Both the position numbers and the translations under genes were made by a program. DNA of 64,000 nucleotides, taken from contig LR882958.1 of assembly GCA_904830895.1 (NCBI GenBank), forward strand, positions 1 through 64,000, read 5' to 3'. Positions 9,259 to 18,574 of this stretch are shown in pieces (within the stretch, counting starts at the first letter, position 1; each line of letters begins with the position of its first letter). This DNA is from Planktothrix rubescens CCAP 1459/22. GTDB taxonomy: Bacteria > Cyanobacteriota > Cyanobacteriia > Cyanobacteriales > Microcoleaceae. The notes beneath the pieces are model-generated. The model was given only the letters and a program-made list of their open reading frames with translations. It was not told the origin of the DNA and searched no databases.

Positions 9259-9965
9259 TTATAACTTATCCAAACTTTCTACAACAACACGACGAAGAAT
9301 TTCTGTGACTTCTGCGGCCATTCGAGCATCTAATTCCAATGCTTGCTGAGTAAAATCCCCCTTATTATTAATAGGAATTACACCCCTTAAAGCAAGTGCT
9401 AAGGTTCGGAATTCCGCAGGTTTTTGATTAGCATTGGGTAGGGGGTCAATAAACTGTACAAATGCCACATAGCAGAGTTCTACCGTTTGCCGAACTGTAC
9501 TATCTCCATAACCCATTTTAGAAAGAATAACTGGAGACGTAATCACCTGTTCAATTCCCAAAGTTTTTAACGCCACATCCACATAACGGGCCGGGTCTTC
9601 ACCTAGGGCTTTAATCAAACAATTGAAGTTTTTTTCTGGAAGGTTAGGAAGTTGAGATTGGGCGGGTAAATAATTATGCCATCCAATTAAAGAAATCAGA
9701 CGAGTTAAATCATAAGTCGAAATGAAATTATCTCCTTATCAATATCAGGAATTTTTCCCAAGGCAGGATAGGGACTATATTGTAAAGGTTTACGGTTTAA
9801 ATATTGGGGATAATTTTGAATAGTATTTTGATAGGGAGATTGCTCAAATCCTTGATCTAAAAAAGCAAATTTATCTAAATTCGCCCCAACTTCATGCTCA
9901 ATTTTCAGAAAATTATCGAATACTTGCTGTCTATTTTTGGCTTGTTCTAAACTGTCGCTATTCAT
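9259..9965 (-). pseudogene. Conserved hypothetical gene broken by one frameshift
   Basis: Two frames join into one protein of about 235 residues. The first starts MNSDSLEQAKNRQQVF at 9965 and ends at 9705. The second reads STYDLTRLISLIGWHNYLP from about 9730, then ALGEDPARYVDVALKTLGIE and MAAEVTEILRRVVVESLDKL. A one-base change near 9725 explains the break. I do not recognise the family; the second half is helical. It may be a real pseudogene or a sequencing error. It lies upstream of the cta operon end, separated from it by a hairpin repeat. Confidence 0.6.
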
Positions 9966-10003
9966 CGAGCATATTTCCTAAGTTAAAAGAAAATTGGGTG
10001 CTT

Positions 10004-10059
10004 CAGTAGAGACGTGCCTGAGCGCAGCGATACCGTAGGCTATTGGCACGTCTCTACTG
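10004..10059. repeat. Hairpin repeat with CAGTAGAGACGTGCC arms
   Basis: Perfect 15-bp arms (10004-10018 and 10045-10059) enclose 26 bp containing GCGCAGCGATACCGTAGG. The arm sequence is related to the GTAGAGACG palindromes at 2846 and 41050. It lies 4 bp beyond the ctaE stop codon, so it probably forms the 3' end of the ctaCDE transcript. Confidence 0.65.
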
Positions 10060-10063
10060 TTAC

Positions 10064-10687
10064 TTACAACAAATACAGCAAAATGAACAGAATAATCCAA
10101 ACTACATCAACGAAGTGCCAATATAATTCAGCCGCTTCTGGGCCAAAATGGGACTCTTTGCTATAATGGTCAGTATTGCGCCCGCGCCAGAGAACCGCTA
10201 AAATTAATACCACTCCAAAGGTCACGTGCAAACCGTGAAACCCGGTTAAAACATAGAAGCAACTGGCGTATAAATTGGTGGTTAATCCAAACTCTAACTG
10301 GCTGTATTCGTAGGCTTGACCTGCTAAAAAGGCTAACCCCATAATTGCTGTAGCAATAAACCAATTTCGCAACCCCGCAGAGTCATTTTTCTTAATAGCA
10401 ATTGCCCCTTGGTTCATGACAAAACTACTAGAAATCAGAACCACAGTGTTAATCGCTGGTAGTAGTAATTCTCGTTCTGTTCCTTCAGGGGGCCAAACCG
10501 GGGACATGGCTCGATAAATTAAATAGGCGGAAAATAACCCCAAAAAGATCATACTTTCCGCCACCAGGAAGACCACCACCCCCAACATTCGCAAATCGGG
10601 ATGTTCTTCGTGTTCATGTCCAGAGGCAGTTGCCTCCTGTGCATATCCCAGAACGGTTTGAGAATCGTTAATGGCTGAACCTTGCAT
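10064..10687 (-). CDS. ctaE: Cytochrome c oxidase subunit III
   Basis: 207 residues, typical for the cyanobacterial aa3 oxidase. Five hydrophobic segments are visible, with family motifs MIFLGLFSAYLIYR, GLTTNLYASCFYVLTGFHGL and LYWHFVDVVWIILFILLYL. The long first helices of mitochondrial COX3 are absent, as expected in this lineage. It is the last gene of ctaC-ctaD-ctaE, 95 bp after ctaD. That gap is mostly a GGGAACA tandem repeat. It acts in the thylakoid and/or plasma membrane as part of the terminal oxidase. Confidence 0.96.
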   Translation of the reverse strand: MQGSAINDSQTVLGYAQEATASGHEHEEHPDLRMLGVVVFLVAESMIFLGLFSAYLIYRAMSPVWPPEGTERELLLPAINTVVLISSSFVMNQGAIAIKKNDSAGLRNWFIATAIMGLAFLAGQAYEYSQLEFGLTTNLYASCFYVLTGFHGLHVTFGVVLILAVLWRGRNTDHYSKESHFGPEAAELYWHFVDVVWIILFILLYLL

Positions 10688-10703
10688 GAATTGAATTAAT
10701 AAA

Positions 10704-10749
10704 AGGGAACACCGGAACAGGGAACAGGGAACAGGGAACAGGGAACAGG
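10704..10749. repeat. GGGAACA short tandem repeat
   Basis: GGGAACACCGGAACA followed by several copies of the 7-mer GGGAACA between ctaD and ctaE. It belongs to the same word family as the arms of the G/C palindromic repeats. Confidence 0.8.
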
Positions 10750-10782
10750 AATCAAGATTGATTTCCTAATTCCCAATCCCTT

Positions 10783-12555
10783 TTAATGACTGGGATCGTT
10801 AATGTCTTTTTCCGCTTCTAACACCTTGGTTGAACCGGAGTCTGTAAATAAAGTCGAAGATTTGGCTTGAGACATAGGAATCCCAACCTCTTTGGGACGG
10901 TCTCCGGTCATTTGTTTTAACCGTTGACGAATCGCCAAGGTTTTGCGACTACCGTAGTCATAGGGCCCAGTTTTTAATACTGGGGTAACTAAGAAATTTT
11001 CAATCGGAGGGGGAGAAGACGTCATCCATTCTAGGGTTAAAGCTTCCCAGGGATTATCGGGGGCTTTCGGCCCTTTGAACCAACTCCAAGCCGCATTAAT
11101 TAAGAAAGGGAAGGTAGAAACGGCCAGAATATAACTACCCAGGGTGCAGACCTGATTCAGCGTAGTGAATTGGGGGTCATACATCGCCACCCGACGGGGC
11201 ATTCCCATTAATCCCAAGGCGTGCATGGGCATAAAGGTTAAGTTCGTACCCACAAAGGTGAGAGCAAAGTGAACGATTCCCCAGGGTTCATTCATCATCC
11301 GTCCGGTCATTTTCGGGAACCAATGATAAATAGCGGCAAACACCCCAAACACCGCCCCACCAAAGAGAACATAGTGGAAGTGGGCCACGATAAAATAGGT
11401 ATCGTGAACGTGAATATCAAAGGGAACCGACGCCATCATAATTCCGGTGACACCGCCTATAACGAAGGTAGCCAGAAACCCCATGGCAAAGAGCATGGCA
11501 CTATTCAGACGCAGTTTTCCGCCCCAAATGGTGGCTAACCAGCCAAACACCTTAATTCCAGTCGGTACGGCAATGATCATTGTGGTGATCATAAAAAACA
11601 TCCGTAACCAGCCCGGAGTTCCACTGGTGAACATATGGTGCGCCCAGACAATTAAGCCTAAAAAGCTAATGGCTAAACTGGAATAGGCGATCGCTTGATA
11701 ACCAAAAATCGGTTTGCGAGCATGAACCGGAAGCACATCGGAAATCACCCCAAAAAAGGGCAAGACCATGATATACACCGCCGGATGGGAATAAAACCAG
11801 AATAAGTGCTGATAAACAACCGGATCACCGCCCCCGTTGGGATTAAAGAAACTGGTTCCGGCAATTAAATCAAAGGATAGGAGAATTAAAGCCGCTGCTA
11901 AAACCGGAGTCGATAACAGCACTAAGGCGGAAGTGGCGATCATGGCCCAACAAAATAGGGGCATATCGTTCAATCCCATGGTGGGAATCCGCATCTTGAA
12001 AATTGTGACGGAGAAATTCACCGCCCCCAAAATCGAAGAAGTTCCCAACAATAAAACGCTGAGAATCCAAACTTCCTCTCCGAATTGGCCCGATAACAGA
12101 CTTAAAGGCGGGTAAGATGTCCAACCAGATTGGGGAGCTTCCACCAAGAAACTAGCTAACAGCAAAATTCCCCCCGGAGGAATTAACCAAAAACCCACGG
12201 TATTCAAACGGGGAAAGGCCATATCCTTCGCCCCTACCATTAAGGGGATCAAATAGTTGGCCAAACCGCCACCAGCCGGAACGATCCAAAGGAAGATCAT
12301 CACCGTGCCATGAACCGTGAATAGGCTGTTATAGACTTCAGGAGTCACAAAATCGGGATCGGGGGTTGCCAGTTCTGTCCGAACGGCCGTGGCCAAGGCT
12401 CCACCGACTAAATAAAAGAAAAATGCCGTGACGAGATATTGAATCCCGATGACTTTGTGATCCGTACTAAAACCAAAAAAATCTTGCCAACGTCTTTCTT
12501 CCTCATGATGAGGTTTAGGAACATTAGCCGTGAGATCAAGTTGTGCTTGTGCCAT
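10783..12555 (-). CDS. ctaD: Cytochrome c oxidase subunit I
   Basis: 590 residues with twelve membrane segments. Catalytic sites are visible: the His-Tyr CuB site in SHPAVYIMVLPFFGVISD, paired CuB histidines in WAHHMFTSG, and the heme a3/heme a ligands in VHDTYFIVAHFHYVLFGG. The N-terminal ligand helix contains FTVHGTVMIFLWIVP. It reduces O2 to water and pumps protons. It is the second gene of the operon, 27 bp after the ctaC stop, with an AATCAGTA tandem repeat in the gap. The C-terminal extension (TGDRPKEVGIPMSQ onward) is soluble. Confidence 0.98.
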   Translation of the reverse strand: MAQAQLDLTANVPKPHHEEERRWQDFFGFSTDHKVIGIQYLVTAFFFYLVGGALATAVRTELATPDPDFVTPEVYNSLFTVHGTVMIFLWIVPAGGGLANYLIPLMVGAKDMAFPRLNTVGFWLIPPGGILLLASFLVEAPQSGWTSYPPLSLLSGQFGEEVWILSVLLLGTSSILGAVNFSVTIFKMRIPTMGLNDMPLFCWAMIATSALVLLSTPVLAAALILLSFDLIAGTSFFNPNGGGDPVVYQHLFWFYSHPAVYIMVLPFFGVISDVLPVHARKPIFGYQAIAYSSLAISFLGLIVWAHHMFTSGTPGWLRMFFMITTMIIAVPTGIKVFGWLATIWGGKLRLNSAMLFAMGFLATFVIGGVTGIMMASVPFDIHVHDTYFIVAHFHYVLFGGAVFGVFAAIYHWFPKMTGRMMNEPWGIVHFALTFVGTNLTFMPMHALGLMGMPRRVAMYDPQFTTLNQVCTLGSYILAVSTFPFLINAAWSWFKGPKAPDNPWEALTLEWMTSSPPPIENFLVTPVLKTGPYDYGSRKTLAIRQRLKQMTGDRPKEVGIPMSQAKSSTLFTDSGSTKVLEAEKDINDPSH

Positions 12556-12561
12556 AGGAAT

Positions 12562-12595
12562 TCAGTAATCAGTAATCAGTAATCAGTAATCAGTG
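12562..12595. repeat. AATCAGT short tandem repeat
   Basis: About four copies of TCAGTAA in the 27-bp gap between ctaC and ctaD, running into the ctaC 3' end. The last ctaC codons also come from related words (see the ctaC exon 2 entry). Confidence 0.75.
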
Positions 12596-13331
12596 TTAGA
12601 AACAAAATCAAGATTTTGTTGACTCGAAGCAACAGTCAACTGTCTCATCACTGATAACTGTTCACTGTTGACTGATAACTGATTTTCGTTGGCATAGGGG
12701 GCTAAAAATTCGCCCTCGCTGAGTTCTGCGGGATTAATCGCAACGGCTGTTTGCAGGTCAGGGTTACTTGCTACTAAATTTTCTGCAACCCAGGCTTGAT
12801 AATCCTCTGGGGTATCGACAATCATTTGCGATCGCATCGCCCCATGATAACTACCACACAATTCGGCGCAGACAATCGGATAGGTTCCTAGTTTGTTAGG
12901 GGTAAACCGGAGTTCTGTAATCCGACCGGGGATAGTATCTTGCTTTAACCGTAATTGCGGAATCCAGAAGGCATGGATCACATCTTGGGCGCTCATATTT
13001 AACTGCACTTCTTGACCGATGGGGACATGAAGTTCCCCCGCGTTAATGCCTGTTTCTTTGTAGTTGAAAAGCCAGGCAAACTGTAACCCGGTAACATCCA
13101 CATTCACGGCCGCGGCTTTCCCTTCTTGGCTAGGAGATGCCCCAATTCCCAAGGCAATTTGGGTGAGTTCTGGCTTCCCCCCCACCCCTCGTTCACGGGG
13201 GGCTTGGGGGGGCTGACCGTCGATTAAGGGGGCTGCGATCGCCGCTCCATTCATTTTGCCGTGGGCGTGCATAGAGTGTTGACCCGATGCCATCGGATCA
13301 AGTCCCCCCATATTGTTATAGATTTCAAAAC
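12583..13331 (-). CDS. ctaC: Cytochrome c oxidase subunit II, exon 2 (CuA domain)
   Basis: The 3' exon starts at 13331 right after the intron. The last base of exon 1 plus GT TTT GAA gives Ser-Phe-Glu, then IYNNMGGLDP. The spliced gene is 322 + 749 nt, 356 codons plus stop, in frame. The cupredoxin domain has the complete CuA ligand set in CAELCGSYHGAMRSQM. Two parts look like additions. A proline/glycine stretch (QPPQAPRERGVGG, 13174-13213) is made by a C/G palindromic repeat. The C-terminal tail NQLSVNSEQLSV is made of tandem repeat words. Without splicing only a fragment beginning at an internal ATG could be made. Confidence 0.93.
13174..13213. repeat. C/G palindromic repeat inserted in frame in ctaC
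   Basis: The core CGTTCACG flanked by C and G runs is a degenerate form of CCCCCCGTGCACGGGGGG. It encodes QPPQAPRERGVGG at about residues 147-160 of CtaC, in the linker before the copper domain. Confidence 0.7.
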
Positions 13332-13373
13332 GTTAGAGTCGATTAGAGGGTTGCCCCCCTAACCTCTCCTTCA

Positions 13374-13407
13374 GAACCGTGCATGAGACTTTCACCTCAC
13401 ACGGCTC
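13374..13407 (-). ncRNA. Group II intron domain V
   Basis: A 34-nt hairpin that begins GAGCCGTGTGAGGTGAAAG and ends GCACGGTTC. It has the GNRA-like GAAA loop and the two-nucleotide bulge position typical of domain V, the catalytic heart of the ribozyme. Confidence 0.9.
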
Positions 13408-13439
13408 CTTGATAACTCCACCTTTGTTATAGGTACGAT

Positions 13440-15167
13440 TCAAAACGGTTGATTGTCATAATTCTCAACTGTTTTAGTTAAAGAACCATCACTAGCCGTC
13501 TTTGTGTCATGACAATGTTTGTGTAAAAGTTGAAGGTTATCATAGGTGTCTTTTCCACCTAACGATGTTGGTTTAATATGGTCAACTTCTACAATGTCTG
13601 TACTTGTGAAATACAAACCACAGTGAGGACAAATACCTTTTTGTTTCTTAATAAGTGTTGCCACTCTTTTAGGAGTCTCAGGATATTCGCCTCGACGTTT
13701 ACTCCAGTAAATCCAGTCTCCATTGAACGGACTAGCTTCACCCTTAATCTTTGTATGCCTAATGATTGGCGTACTGCTATGGGTGAATAATTTCAATCCA
13801 TCTTCTGTACTGAAACACCAATTTCTGTCATCTACTGTTCTCCAGTATTTGTCTTTATTGATGTTCCCTTTTCCCCTTCTTCTTGCCCAGGCTCTCAGCT
13901 TGTCGTAGGTTTGATGGTCAACCTTTGAGAAGGTTTCTTTACTAACCACTGTTGAGTAATAATTTGACCAACCCCTAATAATTGGATTCAGCTTGCTAAT
14001 TAGAGCAGCTTGTGGGGCGGTTTTATGGGAATCTATTACATCAGCTATCTTGACAAGATGAGTTTTGATTTTGGCTTTTGAGGGTTTGATTAATGTATTA
14101 AAACCTAGCGGTATTCCATTCGTTTTATTAGCACCTCTGTAGTTTCCTACTTTGTACTGTTGTATGTGGAATCCTAGGAACTCAAACCCAACATTTCCAT
14201 CAATTTCTTTGAAGGTGTGGGTCAATTTTGTTTTACTTGGTTTTAATTCCAGTCCCATGTCACTTAACCAATCAGCAATTATCTCTTGACACTTTTTGAC
14301 TACGTTTAGATCCTCATGGATTATCACGAAGTCATCAGCGTAACGGATTAGACTAAGGGCTACTCTATTTGCCGTTTTTGCCCCTTTTAGAGTTTCGGCG
14401 TATTGCTTAACTCTTTCTTCCATACCATGTAAGGCAATATTCGCAAGTAAGGGTGAAATGACCCCGCCTTGTGGTGTACCATCATTAGTAGGAAAAAGTT
14501 CTTTTCCGTCCATGTACCCTGCTTTGAGCCATGTCTTTAGTTGACGGCTTAATGTAGGGTATGTGTGTATTTTGGAGATTAACGCTTTGTGGTCTATGCG
14601 GTCAAAGCATTTTGAGATATCAGCATCCAGTACATATTTGTCTTTTTGCTTAATACTGCTAAATATTGCTTCGATTGCATCGTGGCAGGAACGTCCTGGT
14701 CTGAAACCATAACTGTTTGGCTCAAATTTAGCCTCCCATTCTGGTTCTAACGCTAGTTTTACTAACGCTTGCAATGCACGGTCGTTTATTGTGGGTATCC
14801 CTAATGGACGGGTTTCGGTTGTACCAGGTTTGGGAATATTAACTCTACGAGTTGGTTTTACCTTATTGGTTAACTTTAATCGTCCTACAAGGCTCATACG
14901 TTGTTTTGGGTTCAGAGATTTAACTCCATCCACTCCAGCCGTATTTTTGCCTTGGTTATCTTGTGTTACCCGACGAACCGCAATACATTTGGCACTCCAG
15001 GAATTAATCAGGGTTTTTTGAAGTTTACGAACTGCTTTAACATCGCCTCGTTCACTCGCTCGAAATATGCGCTTTTGCAACTTGAAAGTTACCTTTTCTA
15101 ACTTTCGCCAGTTAAGGTCTTTCCATTCCACCGTCTGATTTTTATTCAGCGTTTTAGACATATACAT
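13440..15167 (-). CDS. ltrA: Group II intron reverse transcriptase/maturase with HNH endonuclease
   Basis: 575 residues. RT blocks are visible: RPLGIPTINDRALQ, NSYGFRPGRSCHDAI, GTPQGGVISPLLANIAL and the catalytic YADD at about residue 276. The GIIM maturase/X domain follows (IRGWSNYYSTVV). A C-terminal HNH nuclease has CPHCG, then VEVDHIKPTSLGG and LLHKHCHD. All three activities look intact, so it should support splicing and retrohoming. It is translated from the intron, starting with a rare MYMSKTLNK pair of ATGs (15167 or 15161), and ends 33 nt before domain V. Confidence 0.96.
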   Translation of the reverse strand: MYMSKTLNKNQTVEWKDLNWRKLEKVTFKLQKRIFRASERGDVKAVRKLQKTLINSWSAKCIAVRRVTQDNQGKNTAGVDGVKSLNPKQRMSLVGRLKLTNKVKPTRRVNIPKPGTTETRPLGIPTINDRALQALVKLALEPEWEAKFEPNSYGFRPGRSCHDAIEAIFSSIKQKDKYVLDADISKCFDRIDHKALISKIHTYPTLSRQLKTWLKAGYMDGKELFPTNDGTPQGGVISPLLANIALHGMEERVKQYAETLKGAKTANRVALSLIRYADDFVIIHEDLNVVKKCQEIIADWLSDMGLELKPSKTKLTHTFKEIDGNVGFEFLGFHIQQYKVGNYRGANKTNGIPLGFNTLIKPSKAKIKTHLVKIADVIDSHKTAPQAALISKLNPIIRGWSNYYSTVVSKETFSKVDHQTYDKLRAWARRRGKGNINKDKYWRTVDDRNWCFSTEDGLKLFTHSSTPIIRHTKIKGEASPFNGDWIYWSKRRGEYPETPKRVATLIKKQKGICPHCGLYFTSTDIVEVDHIKPTSLGGKDTYDNLQLLHKHCHDTKTASDGSLTKTVENYDNQPF

Positions 15168-15853
15168 TGCTACTTATTCTATTTCTTTGGAATTACCGAG
15201 TATCTGTCAGCATATCCTTGTCATTACAACAAGGCATTCGCTTTTGATACCATCCCTTCCCCATACATCATTCGTTAGCTACTTACTGGATTTCGACCTT
15301 TCCAGAGATATATAGGGGTTACTTCGTTCCGATTACACATTTGTTTGAAGTTTTTAGCGTGATGCTGTCCACCGGGTTTATTGGGTTTGTGCTTATAAGT
15401 CGGCGTATAAACCGCTTATTCCCTTATCCTTGCCTTTTGGCTTGGTGATAACCAGGTCTTTACCATATTTTCCAATGGGTTTTATTCCTGATTTAGCCTT
15501 TTCACCATTATCGGTATCGATGGTTCAGACACATCTTTGCTTGCGCTACGCATGAACTTCTTGCTCGATAGTTACCAAATTTGGCTTTCAGTAGTTCTAT
15601 CTTTTAACCCCGCTTTAGCTTGATGGATGCTACCCATTTCAAACTAGGGGTTATGCTTTCACCTCAGCACTTGAGGGATGGGACTTGTAAATTTTTATTA
15701 CTTATCTCTGAATTTCGTAACATTTCGTTATTTTTTGAGATTTTGTGATGTTTCTTTACTCACCCATAAATGTAATCAGTTATCACCAGTCTTAACAACT
15801 GGGTTAGCCGTCCCATAAGCCTTTCGGCTTAATTTAGGCTAAACGAATCGCAC

Positions 15854-16175
15854 TATAAATACCAATTCCCAAAACTACCACCGCCGGAATTGCTGTCCAG
15901 ACGATTTCTAGGGGAATATTCCCGTGAATCGGAGCCGCGTCGGTGTTGTCATCCGGGCGACGACGAAACTTAATTGCCGCGACCACTAGCACTCCTTCTA
16001 CCAGAAGCACTAAGCCGAAGCTAATGGTCATCATGATATCAAATAGACCATCGACTTGTGCCGCTTGTTCGGTGGCAGCTACGGGTAATAAATTGTGGTT
16101 TTGACCATACCAGAGAGATACGAGAGTAATCCCGATCCCCACCAGTAGGGTCAAAATTGAACTCGGAATTTTCAC
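15854..16175 (-). CDS. ctaC: Cytochrome c oxidase subunit II, exon 1 (membrane anchor)
   Basis: 107 codons plus one base. The start is ATG at 16175 (MKIPSSILTLLVGIGITLV), a signal-anchor-like first helix. Two membrane helices follow (GLFDIMMTISFGLVLLVEGV and IPLEIVWTAIPAVVVLGIGI). Unspliced, translation would run 7 codons into the intron and stop after AIRLA. With the intron removed it joins exon 2 at 13331. It is the first gene of the operon, with GGAGG a few bases before the ATG. Confidence 0.95.
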
Positions 16176-16531
16176 GTTGATTCCTCCTTATTGACCATCC
16201 CCAACACCGATATCGGATGGGAAGATACTGCTATATACATACAGGTAATTTTAATGGCTGGTTGAAAAACCTGAACATTAGGGTTGATTGTCTATTTAAA
16301 GTCCCGCTTCTACGGTAAAACAGATCACAAAACTCTGGAACGGTATTAAGTAATATTCACAGATTTTCTTTAGAATTGGGTTGTCGGGTCAATTCTCAAC
16401 CCCCAACTTACCCCCCAAATCGAAAAATTTTCTAAAAGTCTGTTCATCTGCATACCGCATTCTTGACTTAGATAGGTAGAATTAACCATCATGTTTCAAT
16501 TAGCATTAGTCCAGTTAAATCGGTAGAACCC
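16176..16531. promoter_or_regulatory. Divergent promoter region ctaC / ctaA
   Basis: 356 bp between the divergent ctaC and ctaA starts. It contains no open frame of note. It must hold promoters for both units. I see AT-rich stretches and a C-run (CCCCCAACTTACCCCCC near 16410), but no box I would assign with confidence. Confidence 0.5.
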
Positions 16532-17491
16532 ATGACCCAGACTCTCCTTCATGATCCCAGTTTATCAACCCCCCAGACCCAACAGAACGGCTCTAAAGCC
16601 CAGGATAGAATCCGCCGTCTGGTCTGGAAACTGAGTATTGCTACCTTACTATTGATGGCCGTGGGCAGTGCAACCCGAGTGATGAATGCTGGATTAGCCT
16701 GTCCTGACTGGCCCTTGTGTTACGGGAAGTTAGTGCCCACCTCCCAAATGAATCTGCAAGTCTTCTTGGAATGGTTTCACCGTTTGGATGCGGCTGGGAT
16801 CGGACTGGGTGCGATCGCCCTAGTGGGATTATCCTGGTGGGATCGACGGGAGTTACCTAAATGGTTACCCTGGGCTGCTCTATTCGCCCTGGCTTTAATT
16901 ATATTTCAAGGGGTTTTAGGAGGACTGACGGTGACGCAACTCCTGCGGTTTGATATTGTGACCGCCCATTTGGGAACCGCCTTGCTATTTTTCACCATTC
17001 TGCTGATTATCGGTTGTTTGCTGTTACCCTATCAAGGCGCGGCTGGGGTGGGAAAGCTACCGGAAATCAGTCTTACCGCAGCAATTTTAGTCTATTTACA
17101 AAGCATTTTAGGAGCCTTAGTGGGTTCTCAATGGGCTTTACATCAATGTTTGGGAACCTCCCAACTCTGTACCGTGATGAATAGTCATCTTTTCGGGGTA
17201 GTTCCCCCCACCCTGGCCACCCTAATTCTGATTGTCTTGGTTTGGCGAACTTCTGCCTTACATCCTAAACTCAGAACTTTAGGAAATATCGCCGGAGTTT
17301 GTTTAATCGCTCAAATTCTTTTGGGGGTAGCTACCTATAAAATGCGGTTACAGGTGGAACCCTTGACTGTTGCTCATCAAGCCATGGGTGCTACACTTCT
17401 GGGAACTTTAGTTTGTTTTAGTATTCTCGCCCTACGGGATCGTCAGTCATCAGTTATCAGTTATCAGTCATCAGTCATCAGTCATCAGTGA
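16532..17491 (+). CDS. ctaA: Heme A synthase (COX15 family)
   Basis: 319 residues with eight predicted membrane helices. Family motifs are GSATRVMNAGLACPDWPLCYG and WFHRLDAAGIG, AHLGTALLFF and a C-terminal AHQAMGATLL, which provide the conserved heme-ligating histidines. It converts heme O to heme A for the oxidase encoded next door. The last 15 or so residues (QSSVISYQSSVISHQ) are the translation of a short tandem repeat and look like an accidental extension. A natural end would be near ALRDRQ. Confidence 0.95.
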   Translation: MTQTLLHDPSLSTPQTQQNGSKAQDRIRRLVWKLSIATLLLMAVGSATRVMNAGLACPDWPLCYGKLVPTSQMNLQVFLEWFHRLDAAGIGLGAIALVGLSWWDRRELPKWLPWAALFALALIIFQGVLGGLTVTQLLRFDIVTAHLGTALLFFTILLIIGCLLLPYQGAAGVGKLPEISLTAAILVYLQSILGALVGSQWALHQCLGTSQLCTVMNSHLFGVVPPTLATLILIVLVWRTSALHPKLRTLGNIAGVCLIAQILLGVATYKMRLQVEPLTVAHQAMGATLLGTLVCFSILALRDRQSSVISYQSSVISHQ

Positions 17492-17509
17492 TGAGTTATC
17501 AGTGATGAG
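17442..17509. repeat. TCAGTCA/TTATCAG tandem repeat overlapping the ctaA 3' end
   Basis: About nine copies of 7-bp words (CAGTCAT, CAGTTAT and close variants). The first seven are translated as the C-terminal tail of CtaA before a TGA at 17489. Confidence 0.85.
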
Positions 17510-17608
17510 TTAATAGTTAATAATTGATGACTATTATGTTTACTTATAACTAATTACTTATCGCTGATTACCGTCAGAAAATCAACAAATTCTATAGGTC
17601 ATAAATTC

Positions 17609-18574
17609 ATGCAAGAAGTGATTCAAACCCAGGTATCCCGACACCACGAGAATATTTTACAAGTGCTGCAAAGTTATTATCAACTGACCAAGCCTAGAAT
17701 TATTCTGTTGTTATTAATTACAACCTCCGCCGGAATGTGGTTAGCCTCAAAAGGAGAAGTTGATCCCCTATTGTTATTGGTAACATTAACTGGGGGTGCT
17801 TTAGCGTCGGGTTCTGCTAACACCATCAACTGTTTGTATGACCGAGATATTGACTATATTATGGAACGGACTCGCTGGCGGCCGATTCCTTCAGGTCGAG
17901 TTAAACCCATTGATGCTCTAATTTTTGCGATCGCTCTTGCTATTACTTCTTTTACCTTACTGACGGTTTTTGCTAACTTATTAACAGCTTGTCTCGCCCT
18001 ATCGGGAATTGTTTTTTATGTCCTGATCTATACCCATTGGTTAAAGCGTCATAGTGTCCAAAATATCGTAATTGGGGGAGCCGCTGGAGCGATTCCTCCT
18101 TTAGTCGGATGGGCGGCAGTTACCGGGGATTTAAGTTGGGCAGCGTGGCTATTATTTGCGATCATTTTCCTCTGGACACCGCCTCATTTTTGGGCTTTAG
18201 CCATGATGATCCGAGATGAATATAAGGAAGTTGGGGTTCCGATGTTACCTGTGATTGAAGGGGATGAAGTTACAGCTAAACAAATTTGGATTTATAGCTT
18301 AATTATGGTTCCCTCAACGTTATTGTTAGTTTATCCCTTACATACCAGTGGTTTTGTTTACGGGGCGATCGCTCTGATATTAGGGGTGATTTTCCTACAA
18401 AAAGCTTGGCAATTATTACAATCTCCCTCAGAAAGAGATGTAGCGCGATCGCTGTTTAAATATTCCATTTTCTATTTAATGCTATTGTGTTTGGCAATGG
18501 TTGTAGATAGTTTACCCGTTACTAACTCTATGGTGATGGCATTGAGTGAATCTTTGCCCATGGGATTGCTATAA
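17609..18574 (+). CDS. ctaB: Protoheme IX farnesyltransferase (heme O synthase)
   Basis: 321 residues, UbiA prenyltransferase family. The first aspartate-rich motif is [18 protein letters not shown] followed by [10 protein letters not shown]. The second is [19 protein letters not shown]. About nine membrane helices are visible. It adds the farnesyl group to heme B and feeds CtaA. It follows ctaA by 117 bp on the same strand and is probably co-transcribed with it. Confidence 0.96.
   Translation: MQEVIQTQVSRHHENILQVLQSYYQLTKPRIILLLLITTSAGMWLASKGEVDPLLLLVTLTGGALASGSANTINCLYDRDIDYIMERTRWRPIPSGRVKPIDALIFAIALAITSFTLLTVFANLLTACLALSGIVFYVLIYTHWLKRHSVQNIVIGGAAGAIPPLVGWAAVTGDLSWAAWLLFAIIFLWTPPHFWALAMMIRDEYKEVGVPMLPVIEGDEVTAKQIWIYSLIMVPSTLLLVYPLHTSGFVYGAIALILGVIFLQKAWQLLQSPSERDVARSLFKYSIFYLMLLCLAMVVDSLPVTNSMVMALSESLPMGLL

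Larger units (their letters stand above)
13332..15853 (-). mobile_element. Complete group II intron within ctaC
   Basis: The 5' end reads GTGCGATTCG, the group II GUGYG consensus, immediately after exon 1. The 3' end is CGACTCTAAC, ending in AC with a likely bulged branch-point A. Domain V (13374-13407) and domain VI precede it, and the intron encodes an RT/maturase in domain IV. Removing 2,522 bp restores the ctaC frame exactly. A candidate EBS1 (TATAAG, 15392-15397) can pair with the last six bases of exon 1 (TTTATA) with one G-U pair. Bases 15168-15853 are structured intron RNA (domains I-III). Confidence 0.93.

Noticed and set aside
11269-12115. Several 80-90 codon plus-strand frames within ctaD
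   Set aside because: They are antisense shadows of a strongly conserved gene.
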